Source: Paenibacillus gorillae (GTDB lineage: Bacteria > Bacillota > Bacilli > Paenibacillales > Paenibacillaceae). Taken from it: DNA of 55,520 nt. The translations under genes and the position numbers were made by a program. The stretch covers positions 1-55,520 of the forward strand of contig NZ_CBVJ010000089.1 of the NCBI RefSeq assembly GCF_000513275.1, in the 5' to 3' direction. Of the stretch, positions 1-9,996 are shown piece by piece; within the stretch, counting starts at the first letter, position 1; each line of letters starts with the position of its first letter. The notes beneath the pieces were generated by a model. It worked only from the letters and a program-made list of their open reading frames with translations, had not been told where the DNA came from and did not search any database.

Positions 1-29
1 CAAAATCCGTAAGGCGGAGGTATCTGACA

Positions 30-2909
30 ATGTCAGCTGGTAATGATCAGACGCAAAACCCTTGGGCATCGTATTACGGGCCCAACCTTGGTTATGTGCA
101 AGAACAATATGAATTGTACAAGCAAAATCCCGAATCGGTCGTAGCGGAATACCGCGATCTGTTCGCGCGCTGGGGCGAGCCGCCTCAATACGCCGGACAA
201 CAAAGCGCTCCAATTGGAGCCGCTTCTGAAGGCACTTCCCACATTAACGCTAAAGTATTGCAAAATCTCGTAGCCGCAGGCAAATTCGTATGGAACATAC
301 GTGCCTTCGGCCATTTGGCTGCGGACATTGATCCACTGGATATTAGTCCAAAGTCGAACACGAATATGCTGGATGCGGCAACTTACGGCTTAACATCAGC
401 AGACCTCGCAGCGTTGCCTGCCGAGCTCGTATGGACAAAAGCCCCTTCCGACGTATCCAACGGTCTGGAAGCGATAGAGAAGCTTCGCAAAGCCTACACC
501 GGCACCCTCGCTTACGAATTCAGCCATGTTCATAATGAAGAAGAACGCCTGTGGCTGAAACAAAAAGTCGAGAAAGAAATTCCGGACTTCTCCATGAAGG
601 CAGAAGAACAGAAGCAGCTGCTTAAAAAGCTTTACGAAGCCGAGCAGTTTGAAGACTTCCTGCAGCGTACTTTCGTCGGTCAAAAGCGGTTCTCCGTTGA
701 AGGCAACGACGTACTGGTCGCTCTCGTGGACGAAATGGTTCATGAGCTTTCCAATGACGGAGTCAGCCATATCCTGATGGGGATGGCGCATCGCGGCCGC
801 TTGAACATTCTGGCCCATGTCCTTGGCAAGCCATACAGCAAAATTTTCTCTGAGTTTCACCATTCACCTAACAAAAAACTTATTCCGTCCGAAGGTTCCA
901 TCGGCATCAACTATGGATGGACCGGCGACGTTAAATATCACTTGGGCGCCAACCGCTCGTTCAAAAACGGCGAGACGGTCGAAACCCGTATTACGCTTGC
1001 GAACAACCCGAGCCACTTGGAGTTCGTCAACCCTGTCGTTGAAGGCTTCACTCGTGCGGCACAAGACGACCGCAGCAAGCCGGGCTACCCGCAGCAAAAC
1101 CTCGAAGCAGCTGCTTCGATTATTATGCACGGCGATGCAGCCTTCCCTGGCGAAGGCATCGTAGCGGAGACGCTGAACATCGCGCAGCTGAAAGGCTACT
1201 CGCATGGCGGTACGCTTCACATTATCGTCAACAACCGCATCGGCTTTACGACGGAAAGCCACGACTCCCGCTCGACGCATTATGCGAGCGACGTTGCGAA
1301 AGGCTATGAAATTCCGATCGTTCATGTCAATGCCGACGATCCAGAAGCCGTTATCACTGCAGCACGGATGGCATCCGAATACCGGACGGTCTTCAAGAAA
1401 GACTTCTTGATCGACTTGGTCGGCTACCGCAAATACGGACATAATGAGACGGATGATCCAGAAACGACTCAACCGCTTATTTACCGCAAAGTGAAAGCTC
1501 ATCCTACCGTTAGCCGCATCTATGCGGACAAACTGGTAGCAGCAGGCGCGATTACAGAAGCTGATGCTGAAGCTTTGAAGCAAAGCGTTATTGATACGCT
1601 GAAAGCCGCCTACGAGGAAGTGAAGGCACGCGACGGCAAAGAGCCTGTCCACCAAACGCCATCCTTGCCTCGCGATCAGGAATTCGGCAAGGATGTTAAA
1701 GCCGTTTCCGTCGAGACGCTTCGCGAAATTAATACCGAGCTGCTCCGCTGGCCGGATAACTTTACGGTCTATCCGAAGCTGCAGCGTATATTGGAACGCC
1801 GTGCAACGGCGCTTAATGATGGAGAGAAACTGGATTGGGGCCATGCGGAGACGCTTGCCTTCGCTACGATTCTCACCGAAGGCAAGCCGATTCGGATCAG
1901 CGGCCAAGACGTAGAGCGCGCTACCTTTGCTCACCGCAACCTGGTCCTGCATGACGCCGAGACTGGCAATACGTTCAGCCCGCTGCATCAATTGCCGCAA
2001 GCGAAAGCTTCATTCGCCATTCATAACAGCCCGCTGTCTGAGGCTGCCGTGCTTGGCTTCGAATATGGCTATAACGTTCACGCACCGGAGACGCTCGTAA
2101 TCTGGGAAGCGCAATACGGCGACTTCACGAACGTAGCGCAAGTGCTGATCGATCAATTCATATCTGCGGGCCGTTCCAAGTGGCAGCAGAAGTCCAGCTT
2201 GGTTATGCTTCTCCCTCACGGCTATGAAGGCCAAGGACCAGAGCATTCCAGCGCGCGTCTGGAGCGTTTCCTTCAGCTTTCGGGCGAAGAGAACTGGACA
2301 GTGGCCAACTTGTCCAGCGCTGCGCAATACTATCACTTGCTGCGCCGTCAAGCCTCGATTACGGAGAGCGAAGCCGCTCGTCCGCTTATCGTTATGGCGC
2401 CGAAGAGCCTTATCCGCAACCCGCGCGTCGCTTCCAGCGTGAGCGAGCTTAGCGAAGGCAGCTTCAAGCTAGTTGTAGAGCAGCCAGGTCTTGGCGCTCG
2501 TCCGGATCGCGTAGAGCGTCTGGTGCTTGCCACAGGCAAAATGGCTATCGATATCGAAGAAGCGATTGAAAAAGATGAGAATGGAGACAAGGACTGGCTT
2601 CACGTCGTTCGCGTCGAGCAGCTCTATCCGTTCCCGGATAAAGAAATCAAAGCGATTATCGAGCGTCTGCCGAGCTTGAAGGAAATCGTATGGGTTCAAG
2701 AAGAGCCGCACAACATGGGCGCTTGGAGCTATATGGAGCCTCGCGTTCGCAAGATCGCACCAGCAGGCGTAAGCGTAAGCTACATTGGACGTCCAGAACG
2801 CTCCAGTACGGCAAGCGGCTTCCAGCAGGTACACGCTTTTGAACAACAGCATATCCTTTTGCAAACGTTGAAATATAATCCATCACTTACAACCAACTCG
2901 GGGAGGTAG
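30..2909 (+). CDS. odhA: 2-oxoglutarate dehydrogenase E1 component
   Basis: Thiamine-diphosphate-dependent decarboxylase subunit of the 2-oxoglutarate dehydrogenase complex of the TCA cycle; it makes the succinyl group passed to lipoyl-E2. The 959 residues match the usual E1o length. The N-terminal [25 protein letters not shown] stretch is the E1o-type E2-docking region, followed by the dehydrogenase core ([31 protein letters not shown]) and the C-terminal transketolase-like pyrimidine-binding domain ([21 protein letters not shown] region). The ATG at 30 has a GGCGGAGG ribosome site at 13-20. The E2 gene follows after 5 bp, so the two form an operon; the promoter lies outside the window. The E3 gene is not present here. 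Confidence 0.97.
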   Translation: MSAGNDQTQNPWASYYGPNLGYVQEQYELYKQNPESVVAEYRDLFARWGEPPQYAGQQSAPIGAASEGTSHINAKVLQNLVAAGKFVWNIRAFGHLAADIDPLDISPKSNTNMLDAATYGLTSADLAALPAELVWTKAPSDVSNGLEAIEKLRKAYTGTLAYEFSHVHNEEERLWLKQKVEKEIPDFSMKAEEQKQLLKKLYEAEQFEDFLQRTFVGQKRFSVEGNDVLVALVDEMVHELSNDGVSHILMGMAHRGRLNILAHVLGKPYSKIFSEFHHSPNKKLIPSEGSIGINYGWTGDVKYHLGANRSFKNGETVETRITLANNPSHLEFVNPVVEGFTRAAQDDRSKPGYPQQNLEAAASIIMHGDAAFPGEGIVAETLNIAQLKGYSHGGTLHIIVNNRIGFTTESHDSRSTHYASDVAKGYEIPIVHVNADDPEAVITAARMASEYRTVFKKDFLIDLVGYRKYGHNETDDPETTQPLIYRKVKAHPTVSRIYADKLVAAGAITEADAEALKQSVIDTLKAAYEEVKARDGKEPVHQTPSLPRDQEFGKDVKAVSVETLREINTELLRWPDNFTVYPKLQRILERRATALNDGEKLDWGHAETLAFATILTEGKPIRISGQDVERATFAHRNLVLHDAETGNTFSPLHQLPQAKASFAIHNSPLSEAAVLGFEYGYNVHAPETLVIWEAQYGDFTNVAQVLIDQFISAGRSKWQQKSSLVMLLPHGYEGQGPEHSSARLERFLQLSGEENWTVANLSSAAQYYHLLRRQASITESEAARPLIVMAPKSLIRNPRVASSVSELSEGSFKLVVEQPGLGARPDRVERLVLATGKMAIDIEEAIEKDENGDKDWLHVVRVEQLYPFPDKEIKAIIERLPSLKEIVWVQEEPHNMGAWSYMEPRVRKIAPAGVSVSYIGRPERSSTASGFQQVHAFEQQHILLQTLKYNPSLTTNSGR

Positions 2910-2914
2910 TCGCA

Positions 2915-4156
2915 TTGCAACAAATTATAGTTCCAGCCATGGGCGAATCCATTACAGAAGGAACAATTTCGAAATGGGTCGTTAAAGTAGGAGACGCAGT
3001 TAAACAAGGCGACGTGCTTCTAGAGCTTGAAACCGATAAAGTCAATATTGAAATTAGTGCAGAGCAAGACGGCGTACTGCAAGAAATTACACGCAACGAA
3101 GGCGACACCGTGCAAATTGGTGAAGTTATCGGCAGCATCGGAGCGGGCAGCGGCGCTGCTCCGGCTCCAGCTGCTGCACCGGCAGCTGAGCCTGCCAAAG
3201 CTCCTGCTCAAGAAGCTGCACCTGTTCCTGCTGCGGCACCAACAGCTCCTCCGGCTGCAGATAAAGGCGGTCAAGTAAACGCTTCTCCAGCAGCTAGAAA
3301 GCTTGCAAGAGAAAAAGGCATCGACCTGTCGCAAGCACAATCGTCGCTGAGCCGTGTTAGCTCGGACGACGTTCGCGGTTATGGACAACAGCCGGCAGCT
3401 CCTGCAGCTGCTCCTGCTCCAAAAGCAGCAGCTCAACCGGCCTTTACGTCGAACAAGCCTTACGAGCGCAAGAAAATGTCCCGTCGCCGGGCAACAATTG
3501 CCAACCGTCTCGTTGAAGCGCAAAGAACAGCTGCCATGCTGACAACGTTCAACGAAGTGGACATGACAGCGATTATGGACGTTCGTAAACGCCGCAAACA
3601 AGCTTTCTTCGACAAGCATGACGTCAACCTCGGCTTTATGTCCTTCTTTACAAAGGCTGTAGTTGGGGCATTGAAGGAATTCCCTCTTCTGAACGCTGAG
3701 ATCGACGGCGACGATATTATTGCGAAGCAGTTTTACGATATCGGTATCGCGGTTTCCGCTAAAGAAGGCTTGGTTGTTCCAGTCGTGCGCGACGCAGACC
3801 GTCTAAGCTTCGCTGAAATCGAGAAGCAAATCGTTGATCTTGCCGGCAAAGCACGCACCAACTCGCTTGGTCTGGCTGAGCTGCAAGGCGGCACATTCAC
3901 AATCACGAACGGCGGCACATTCGGTTCCCTGCTGTCGACGCCGATTCTGAATGCTCCGCAAGTCGGCATTCTCGGTATGCACAAAATCCAGCTTCGTCCG
4001 ATGGCAATCGACGCTGAGCGTTCGGAAAACCGTCCGATGATGTACATTGCGCTTACTTACGATCACCGGATCGTAGACGGCTCCGAAGCGGTTCGCTTCT
4101 TAGTTAAAGTAAAAGCAATGCTTGAAGATCCAGAAACGCTGTTGCTGGAAGGCTAA
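2915..4156 (+). CDS. odhB: 2-oxoglutarate dehydrogenase E2, dihydrolipoyllysine-residue succinyltransferase
   Basis: Core subunit that accepts the succinyl group from E1 on a swinging lipoyl arm and transfers it to CoA. Domains: lipoyl domain at residues 1-75 with the lipoylated lysine at 42 in ETDKVN; a long Ala/Pro linker at about 78-115; an E1/E3-binding domain ([17 protein letters not shown], about 121-155); a second Ala/Pro linker; and the catalytic acetyltransferase fold ending in [10 protein letters not shown] with the family His and Asp. Start is TTG at 2915, because the GGGGAGG site at 2900-2906 overlaps the odhA stop and no better start lies nearby. The genes are separated by 5 bp, implying translational coupling. 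A hairpin terminator follows at 4181. Confidence 0.96.
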   Translation: MQQIIVPAMGESITEGTISKWVVKVGDAVKQGDVLLELETDKVNIEISAEQDGVLQEITRNEGDTVQIGEVIGSIGAGSGAAPAPAAAPAAEPAKAPAQEAAPVPAAAPTAPPAADKGGQVNASPAARKLAREKGIDLSQAQSSLSRVSSDDVRGYGQQPAAPAAAPAPKAAAQPAFTSNKPYERKKMSRRRATIANRLVEAQRTAAMLTTFNEVDMTAIMDVRKRRKQAFFDKHDVNLGFMSFFTKAVVGALKEFPLLNAEIDGDDIIAKQFYDIGIAVSAKEGLVVPVVRDADRLSFAEIEKQIVDLAGKARTNSLGLAELQGGTFTITNGGTFGSLLSTPILNAPQVGILGMHKIQLRPMAIDAERSENRPMMYIALTYDHRIVDGSEAVRFLVKVKAMLEDPETLLLEG

Positions 4157-4180
4157 TTCCGCAACAATCTGTATAAAGTG

Positions 4181-4212
4181 AAAGCCCGGCGCAGATGCGC
4201 CGGGCTTTTCTT
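4181..4212 (+). terminator. Rho-independent terminator of odhAB
   Basis: A 12-bp perfect stem (AAAGCCCGGCGC, 4181-4192, pairing with 4197-4208) with an AGAT loop ends in CTTTTCTT. It sits 25 bp after the odhB stop and between convergent genes. Confidence 0.9.
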
Positions 4213-4242
4213 ATTGCTATCACTCGCAATTATGTCCGGTAG

Positions 4243-5694
4243 TTACACGAACTTCCGGCTCGTCTTTTTCCCATCACAGCTAAATACGATTTTTTTATCC
4301 TCTACGATCGTCTCGAGATGAACCGATTTCCCCCAGAGCTGAACGACGTAAGGCAGCGTGCGCTCTACATATTTCAGATCCAGCTCTGTCCCCTCATAGC
4401 TATGCTTCAAATAAAGCTCACCTACCCGGTTAAAATCACCATCAAATACGACGATGTTCGGGAAACCTCCATTCACTTTAGAATAAACGAGCTGCTCCCG
4501 GATGTTTTCCCATGACTTATCGGTTATTTTCCACTCCGGTCCCTTCTTCTCAAAGATGTACAGGTCAAGATCATCCACCAACTCCTTGGTTAAATAATTG
4601 CGAAGGAATGAAATGTCGGAATCCGCTTCCCTCACTTCGAACATTTTGCTGCGTCCCTGCCCCGGAACGCGTCCAAAGCGTTCTTTCTCACGGGCAGTCG
4701 GATTATCCCAGCGGCGTTCGATGTCCTCAAATATTTTCAAGCCCAAGTAATACGGATTTAAGCTATGCCGGGACGGCACGACGACAGATGAATTCAGCTT
4801 GGCAAACTCGATCGTCTCATCACTAGTCAACGAAAGCTCGCGTATGATGCGTTGATGCCAGTACGAAGCCCAGCCCTCATTCATGATCTTTGTCTCGATT
4901 TGCGGCCAGAAGTAGAGCATTTCATCTCGCAGCATCGATAAAATATCACGCTGCCAGTCTGTCATTTGTGGTGAATATTCCTCAATAAACCAAAGCAGAT
5001 CCTTTTCCGGCTCCGGAGGAAACCGCTTGGCGGCTGCCGCTGCCGCGATTGCCTCCTCTTCAGCAGCCTCGCTCTCTTCCTCATCCAGCGACCATAAATC
5101 CTCGTAGTCGGATACGCTGTTGATTTTCGAGGAGCGGTTCTTTTCTTTCGTCAAGAGCTCAATATAGCGCATTTTGTCCAACTGGTACGGTTTTATAATT
5201 GTTGGATCTACATGCTCCTGGATTGCAAGCACCGCATCGATAAATTTCTCAACCGCCTCCGAGCCGTGATCCATCTCATACTGATGAATGCGGTCAGCCG
5301 TTGCAGACATGCTTTCCACCATATTGCGGTTCGTCGCTCCGAAGCGGGCATTGTTTTTGAAAAAATCGCAATGGGCAAGTACATGCGCAACAATGAGCTT
5401 GTTCTGAATCAGCGAGTTGCCTTCCAACAGGAATGCATAACAAGGATTGGAATTAATGACCAGCTCATAAATTTTACTAAGTCCAAAGTCATATTGCATT
5501 TTCATCTTGTTGAAGGTTTTACCAAAGCTCCAATGGCTGAATCTCGTCGGCATGCCATAAGCGCCAAACGTATAAATGATGTCCGCCGGACAAATCTCAT
5601 AACGCATTGGATAAAAATCAAGGCCGAACCCTTCCGCGATTTCCGTAATCTCATCAATAGACCGCTCCAAAGCGCGGATATCGTCCTGGTTCAT
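4243..5694 (-). CDS. spoVR: SpoVR family stage V sporulation protein
   Basis: SpoVR-family protein, needed for normal spore cortex formation in B. subtilis; its biochemical role is not established. The 483 residues fit the family (about 470). Recognisable family segments are the N-terminal [50 protein letters not shown], the H-rich [16 protein letters not shown] and [12 protein letters not shown] motifs, and a C-terminal tail with WGKSVHL. An acidic, alanine-rich insert (about residues 205-222) breaks the middle. ATG at 5692-5694 has a GGGGG site upstream. A sigma-E-like promoter is visible at 5733-5761. In many bacteria spoVR travels with prkA and a DUF444 gene; here prkA lies 15 kb away and DUF444 is absent. 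Confidence 0.95.
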   Translation of the reverse strand: MNQDDIRALERSIDEITEIAEGFGLDFYPMRYEICPADIIYTFGAYGMPTRFSHWSFGKTFNKMKMQYDFGLSKIYELVINSNPCYAFLLEGNSLIQNKLIVAHVLAHCDFFKNNARFGATNRNMVESMSATADRIHQYEMDHGSEAVEKFIDAVLAIQEHVDPTIIKPYQLDKMRYIELLTKEKNRSSKINSVSDYEDLWSLDEEESEAAEEEAIAAAAAAKRFPPEPEKDLLWFIEEYSPQMTDWQRDILSMLRDEMLYFWPQIETKIMNEGWASYWHQRIIRELSLTSDETIEFAKLNSSVVVPSRHSLNPYYLGLKIFEDIERRWDNPTAREKERFGRVPGQGRSKMFEVREADSDISFLRNYLTKELVDDLDLYIFEKKGPEWKITDKSWENIREQLVYSKVNGGFPNIVVFDGDFNRVGELYLKHSYEGTELDLKYVERTLPYVVQLWGKSVHLETIVEDKKIVFSCDGKKTSRKFV

Positions 5695-5732
5695 CCGCCA
5701 TCCCCCTGTACATGTTAATACCGTTCATACCA

Positions 5733-5761
5733 TATGTATGCTTGGCTGAGCTGCGGTATGA
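5733..5761 (-). promoter_or_regulatory. Candidate sigma-E promoter of spoVR
   Basis: On the minus strand TCATACC (5755-5761), a 14-bp spacer and CATACATA (5733-5740) resemble the mother-cell sigma-E consensus (-10 CATACANT). It lies about 40 bp before the spoVR start, which would suit a mother-cell gene. Confidence 0.5.
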
Positions 5762-5916
5762 CGGCTTTGGTATGGGAATGTCAATCAGAGCGATTGCGAT
5801 CCTTTATCTTTATTATGTTTATGGTAATCTAATCCTGACTGTTGTATTATTAACATAGATTGTACCAGATTGTTTACATATTATAGGTTTTAATTCATGA
5901 TTTTTAGTCGAAAAGG

Positions 5917-7185
5917 ATGTTGTCTGCTATTATCCCGATACTAACTTCTATTATTCATGGTCTAATGTATATTATGACGGCGGGGTTAATGTTAGTCATT
6001 ATTACTCCGAGATTCTCTTATTCCCACAATCGCCGCAAGCTTCTATTCATCGCTATTCTAGGACTATTGTCTATCGTCTATTTAGGATTGGAACAAACCG
6101 ATCCGCTTGTGTATGCGCTGCATCTAACGCCAATTTCGTTGACGCTGGCCGTTTTATACGAAGGAATGCTGCCTGGCATTGCTACTTGGGCGGCCTTCTG
6201 CATCGGCGGCATCTTTATTATGCACAATGATCCGCTCACGACCTTACTTTCGAGCGTCGTACTCTTTGCCTCTGGACTTTTATGTCACTATAAGCTCGAA
6301 ACTGTCTCTCAGCTGCGAATGTCCTTAAGATTTTTTGCCCTTGTCTTCATCCATCTGACGATTTTTACAACGATTAGCCTATTGCAAGGCGGCTCATTCG
6401 AATTTCGTACTCTGGCCTTAATTGGCGCAGCAAACCTTCTTTCGTCCTTATTCATCAACTACATCTACTTCCACGTCAAGCATCAGGAACGCTTTCAACA
6501 AGAACTGATTATGTCTGAAAAATATCAAATGATCGGCCATCTAGCCGCTTCCATTTCTCATGAAATTCGCAATCCGCTCACAACAACGAGAGGTTTTCTT
6601 CAATTAATGGGCAAGGAGGATCTTGATCGTGTAACGCTGGACCGTTACCGGAAATATGCCTTCGAAGGGGTCGATCTCGCTAGTACGATCATTACCGACT
6701 ATTTAAACTTTTCCAAGCCTAATGAAGAAAAAAGCCAGCTATTAGATGTGCAGATAGAGATCGACGGCATTATCCCTTGGCTGCAGCCCTACTCGGCACT
6801 GTCGAACATTGAAATCGATATCCAGCATTTATCACGGGAGAAGCTGCTCATACTCGGTGAGTCGAAAAAATTGCAGCAATGTCTGCTCAACGTGATGAAA
6901 AATGCAATCGAATCGATGCCGGACGGCGGCAAATTAACGGTGCAAACTCAGCTGGCACAAAATTCTGTTCATATTATAATCCGCGATACAGGCGCCGGAA
7001 TGGATAAGTCACAAGTAAAACGACTGGGCAAACCTTATTTTACAACGAAAGAAAATGGAACGGGCCTCGGCCTTATGGTCGTCATGAGTATGATAAAAAC
7101 GATGGATGGGAAAATTATGTTTCGGAGCAAACCCAATGAAGGCACAATCTGCGAGCTTCATTTTAAACGGGTCGAGCTGCAGTAA
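5917..7185 (+). CDS. Membrane sensor histidine kinase, KinB-like (sporulation type)
   Basis: Integral-membrane histidine kinase. Residues 1-185 hold about five to six transmembrane helices (5TM-type sensor, no large extracytoplasmic loop). The cytoplasmic part has a HisKA domain with the phospho-acceptor His215 in LAASISHEIRNPLTTTRGFLQLM and a HATPase domain with N, G1 (DTGAGM) and G2 (GTGLGLMV) boxes. Layout and H-box are close to B. subtilis KinB, which feeds the Spo0A phosphorelay, so that role is inferred. No response regulator is adjacent, as usual for phosphorelay kinases. The start is uncertain: the AAAAGGA site at 5911-5917 overlaps the ATG at 5917; TTG at 5920 is equally possible. 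It converges with the GGDEF gene at a shared hairpin. Confidence 0.85.
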   Translation: MLSAIIPILTSIIHGLMYIMTAGLMLVIITPRFSYSHNRRKLLFIAILGLLSIVYLGLEQTDPLVYALHLTPISLTLAVLYEGMLPGIATWAAFCIGGIFIMHNDPLTTLLSSVVLFASGLLCHYKLETVSQLRMSLRFFALVFIHLTIFTTISLLQGGSFEFRTLALIGAANLLSSLFINYIYFHVKHQERFQQELIMSEKYQMIGHLAASISHEIRNPLTTTRGFLQLMGKEDLDRVTLDRYRKYAFEGVDLASTIITDYLNFSKPNEEKSQLLDVQIEIDGIIPWLQPYSALSNIEIDIQHLSREKLLILGESKKLQQCLLNVMKNAIESMPDGGKLTVQTQLAQNSVHIIIRDTGAGMDKSQVKRLGKPYFTTKENGTGLGLMVVMSMIKTMDGKIMFRSKPNEGTICELHFKRVELQ

Positions 7186-7194
7186 GAATTCAAA

Positions 7195-7249
7195 AAAAAC
7201 AGCCTTTGAGGCTGCCGGTCGGTCAACCGGTGCTTCAAAGGCTGTTTTT
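7195..7249. terminator. Bidirectional terminator shared by kinase and GGDEF genes
   Basis: A 15-bp stem (AAAAACAGCCTTTGA at 7195-7209 pairing with 7235-7249) carries a smaller inner stem (CCGGT/ACCGG). T-runs flank it on both strands. Its right arm is also the last five codons and stop of the minus-strand GGDEF gene. Confidence 0.85.
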
Positions 7250-8056
7250 ATAATTCTGTTTGGCTGTATACATCGCTTGATCGGCATTGGCAATGAGCTG
7301 TCTCAGACTGACGTAGACACCCTGATTGGAGCTCACTCCGATGCTAGCCGTAATGAAAACAGGAACATCATCAGTAAGAAACGGAGCTTCAAACGATCTT
7401 TCGATCTTCTCCTTAACCGTGCGAATGCCGCTCTCCTCCGCCAATTGCGGAAAGCAGATCAGAAATTCGTCGCCTCCGTACCGGATGATACGATCGCTTT
7501 TGCGCAAATGGCTTCGCAAACGATTCGAAATTTGGATCAGCAGTTTATCACCGGTTTCATGGCCAAATTGATCATTAATCCATTTAAAATCATTCAAATC
7601 GATAAACATAACACCAGAAGGCGCTTCCCCATTATCAAACAGCTTATGAAGATAGCGGCGATTGTACAAGCCAGTCAAGCTATCCGTGACGGCCGCATTC
7701 TCCAGATCGATAGCATAAGCAATAAAAGCGGCCATCGATTGCAGCTGCATCAATTGCTCATCGGAAGGCTCAAACGGCTCCCTGTGTACGATATGAATCG
7801 TGCCGTACGTATGGTTGTCTGCCGTGACAATCGGCACGGAAAGGCGCGGATTGTCCGCTGTCAATCCCATCGTTACCGCATCCGGGTCGCCGGGCTGATC
7901 CTGCATAGCCGGCTCAAGGTGATTAAATGCTTTAATAATGCGGTTGTTGGCTCCATCGCAAGCGGTAATGAAAAGCTTGTCCGCCTTTAATAGACGTTTC
8001 AAATTATGGATAACGTACGCTAGCGCATCCTCTAAACTGGTGGTGGTGGCATTCAT
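7235..8056 (-). CDS. Diguanylate cyclase, GAF-GGDEF
   Basis: Makes the second messenger cyclic di-GMP from two GTP. An N-terminal GAF-type sensor (about residues 8-140) is followed by a GGDEF domain (about 145-270) with an intact active site, YGGDEF, and an RxxD inhibitory site (RKSD) five residues before it, so product feedback is expected. It is soluble, with no membrane segment. The start is chosen at ATG 8056 (GGGAGTG upstream); GTG at 8086 has an equally good GGGAG site and would add ten residues. The last codons lie inside the terminator hairpin shared with the upstream kinase. The C-terminal QAMYTAKQNYKNSL is typical of the family end. Confidence 0.88.
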   Translation of the reverse strand: MNATTTSLEDALAYVIHNLKRLLKADKLFITACDGANNRIIKAFNHLEPAMQDQPGDPDAVTMGLTADNPRLSVPIVTADNHTYGTIHIVHREPFEPSDEQLMQLQSMAAFIAYAIDLENAAVTDSLTGLYNRRYLHKLFDNGEAPSGVMFIDLNDFKWINDQFGHETGDKLLIQISNRLRSHLRKSDRIIRYGGDEFLICFPQLAEESGIRTVKEKIERSFEAPFLTDDVPVFITASIGVSSNQGVYVSLRQLIANADQAMYTAKQNYKNSL

Positions 8057-8233
8057 GCCGCTTTTCACTCCCGCTCTATTGATCACCCGCAACTCCCGCT
8101 GCTAGATCTAGTTTATTCGAAAAAGATACGATACTCAATAATAGATTATTGGGAAATCTCTGGTTTTGGAACTATTTCTAACCGGTTATTTGTTTACGTT
8201 TGATTGTGTTGTTTCGTTTCTATAAAAATACAC

Positions 8234-8363
8234 GGGGTCGCTGCGCGTTTTGGTCCATGCTGCTATTCTTGATTCCTTTCTTCACCGCTAGCACGGTGAT
8301 AATGGAGAGAATCTGCAAAAAATCATCATGAACTCAAAACGCTCCGCTTACCTCATTCTCACA
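8234..8363. repeat. 130-bp dispersed-type repeat, copy 1
   Basis: About 88% identical to 8401-8530. The ends are imperfect inverted repeats: GCTGCGCGTTTTGGTCCATG near the left end matches the complement of the right end (CATGAACTCAAAACGCTCCGC), and CACCG/CGGTG pairs inside. The element could fold into one long hairpin. No reading frame is conserved. Confidence 0.85.
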
Positions 8364-8400
8364 GGTTCATTTCCATATTTTTAAACCTTATATGTTAGAT

Positions 8401-8530
8401 GGGGTCGCTGCGCGTTTTGGTCCATGCTGCTATTCTTGATTCCATTCCCCACCGCTAACACGGTGATACTGAATAGAATCTGCAAAAAATCATCATGAAC
8501 TCAAAACGCTCCGCTCACCCTATTCACACA
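8401..8530. repeat. 130-bp dispersed-type repeat, copy 2
   Basis: Second copy in direct orientation, 167 bp downstream of the first, with the same imperfect terminal inverted repeat. Differences cluster in the centre while the arms are conserved. Confidence 0.85.
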
Positions 8531-8612
8531 ATAAGTTGTTCAAAGAGCAGTGCCAGTCCAGTCCAGATCGAAATCAGCTTCATAAGCATTGACCGCCTAT
8601 ACCAAGTGTAAA

Positions 8613-8804
8613 ACAAAATGTAAAAGTGCAAGTAGATGAGCCTCAAATAGCCGAAAACAGCGATCAAAATGCAAAAGTACATTTGAAATCGCCCTATTTA
8701 GCTCCATAGAGTCATTTTAGATCAATCAGCCTGCACTTTTGCATTTTGATTCGATAAATCGCCAAAAATACGGCTGACAACATGTACTTTTACATTTTGA
8801 TTGG
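8613..8804. repeat. Inverted set of AAAATG(T/C)AAAAGT(G/A)CA motifs
   Basis: Two forward motifs (8615-8630, 8665-8680) face two reverse motifs (8731-8748, 8783-8801), so outer pairs with outer and inner with inner around an AT-rich centre. The same AAAATGTAAAAG string recurs at the very end of the window (55509-55520). This looks like an intergenic repeat family, not a gene. Confidence 0.75.
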
Positions 8805-8941
8805 TGATTTGTGACACGCTACAGCTGCACGTCCTGCAAAGAGCCAATAAAACGGTTAAATCCTTAGCTCACCTGCAGGGAATAGAAGGTTTAAGGTGCA
8901 TAGCACGGATGTGTTAGAAAACGTTAGCAAACATTTCCCAC

Positions 8942-8978
8942 AAAAAAAGAGCCCCTTAATAAAAATTTAAGAGACTCT
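8942..8978 (-). terminator. Terminator of the aldo/keto reductase operon
   Basis: Read as minus-strand RNA, a 12-bp stem (AGAGUCUCUUAA with UUAAGGGGCUCU, G-U pairs included) is followed by seven U. On the plus strand those wobbles become C-A mismatches, so it works only for the minus strand. Confidence 0.75.
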
Positions 8979-8987
8979 AACTATGAC

Positions 8988-9010
8988 CGCATGCATACAT
9001 GATGCATGCG
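8988..9010. repeat. Palindrome CGCATGCAT-N5-ATGCATGCG
   Basis: Perfect 9-bp inverted repeat around a 5-bp centre, 15 bp after the stop of the aldo/keto reductase gene. It may extend the 3' UTR structure ahead of the terminator. Confidence 0.6.
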
Positions 9011-9025
9011 ATATTTCCTATTTCA

Positions 9026-9916
9026 TTAGATCAGTTCTGCTGCTCGTGCGTTGGCTTCTACTTGAGCCGGGTCTTTGCAGCCTGGAATGACCGCCGTGAC
9101 GACCGGATTGTTCAAGCACCACGCAAGCGCCCAGCTAGCCATGTCGACGCCCTGCGGCACTTCCTCACGCTGAATGCGCTCGACCTCCTCCAGCTTCTGC
9201 CGCGTATTGTCGGCATCATGCCGGTGGCGCACGTCTGTACTGCCGAATACAGCGCCCGGCTTATACTTGCCGCTCAGATAGCCGCTGGCAAGCGGCACAC
9301 GAGCAAGGACGCCCAAGTCTTGGCGCTCACAGGAAGGAAATACGCGTTCTTCCGGCACACGGTCCAGACGGTTGTAGACCACCTGAATCGCCCGCGAGTT
9401 CACTTTAGTTGAAGCATCAGTCTGATGCAAGTTGTCGTTGCTGCCGATCGAAGTGCCTAGAAACCGGATTTTTCCCGCCTCGACCTGCTTGTTCAGCGTG
9501 TCCCACAGCTCGTCATTGTCAAACGCCGCATCAGGACCAGAATGAAATTGATAAAGATCGATATAGTCGGTCTGCAGCGCTTTGAGCGAAGCATCCAGCT
9601 GGGCAATGACACCTTTGGCGTCGAATACGTCTGTCCGGGAAAATCGTTCATGAAAATGATGGCCGAACTTTGTTGCAATGATCCAATCCTCGCGGCTGCG
9701 GCGGCCAATGTAGCTGCCGATCAGCGATTCAGACAGATGATCGCCATAGCATTCCGCCGTATCGATGAGGTTGATGCCGAGCTCCCGGCCTTTGTCGAGA
9801 ATGGCGTCCGCTTCTTCCTGCGTATACTCCCGGCCCCACTCGCCGCCGAACTGCCATGTTCCAATCCCAATGACCGATACATTCAAATCCGTGCTGCCAA
9901 GTCTTCTATACTTCAA
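9026..9916 (-). CDS. Aldo/keto reductase
   Basis: NADPH-dependent oxidoreductase of the AKR superfamily, a TIM barrel of 296 residues. The catalytic tetrad is visible: Asp52 and Tyr57 (IDTAECYG), Lys83 (ATKFGHHF) and His125 (YQFHSG). The N-terminus MKYRRLGSTDLNVSVIGIGTW is typical of the YhdN/IolS-like group. The start is TTG at 9914-9916 with GAGGTG eight bases upstream. It lies 80 bp downstream of the sugar isomerase gene on the same strand, probably cotranscribed, and a sugar or sugar-acid role is inferred from that and from the divergent AraC gene. The substrate cannot be read from sequence. Confidence 0.9.
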   Translation of the reverse strand: MKYRRLGSTDLNVSVIGIGTWQFGGEWGREYTQEEADAILDKGRELGINLIDTAECYGDHLSESLIGSYIGRRSREDWIIATKFGHHFHERFSRTDVFDAKGVIAQLDASLKALQTDYIDLYQFHSGPDAAFDNDELWDTLNKQVEAGKIRFLGTSIGSNDNLHQTDASTKVNSRAIQVVYNRLDRVPEERVFPSCERQDLGVLARVPLASGYLSGKYKPGAVFGSTDVRHRHDADNTRQKLEEVERIQREEVPQGVDMASWALAWCLNNPVVTAVIPGCKDPAQVEANARAAELI

Positions 9917-9996
9917 CCTCTACACCTCTTCCTGTCGAATAGGTAACAGCTTTATTGTACGATATCGACAGAACATCTTCCAATCCACGCTTCCTT

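Larger units (their letters stand above)
8093..8941. other. Gene-free stretch with two intergenic repeat families
   Basis: About 850 bp between two minus-strand genes with no credible reading frame. It holds a duplicated 130-bp element (8234 and 8401), then a set of four short motifs in inverted arrangement (8613-8804). The rest shows no feature I recognise. Confidence 0.8.

Noticed and set aside
864..2000. 378-residue open frame opposite odhA
   Set aside because: Shadow of a clear dehydrogenase gene; no ribosome site or motif.
5904..5912. Spo0A box (AGTCGAA) before the KinB-like gene
   Set aside because: One base off the core, and it overlaps the ribosome binding site; too weak to call.
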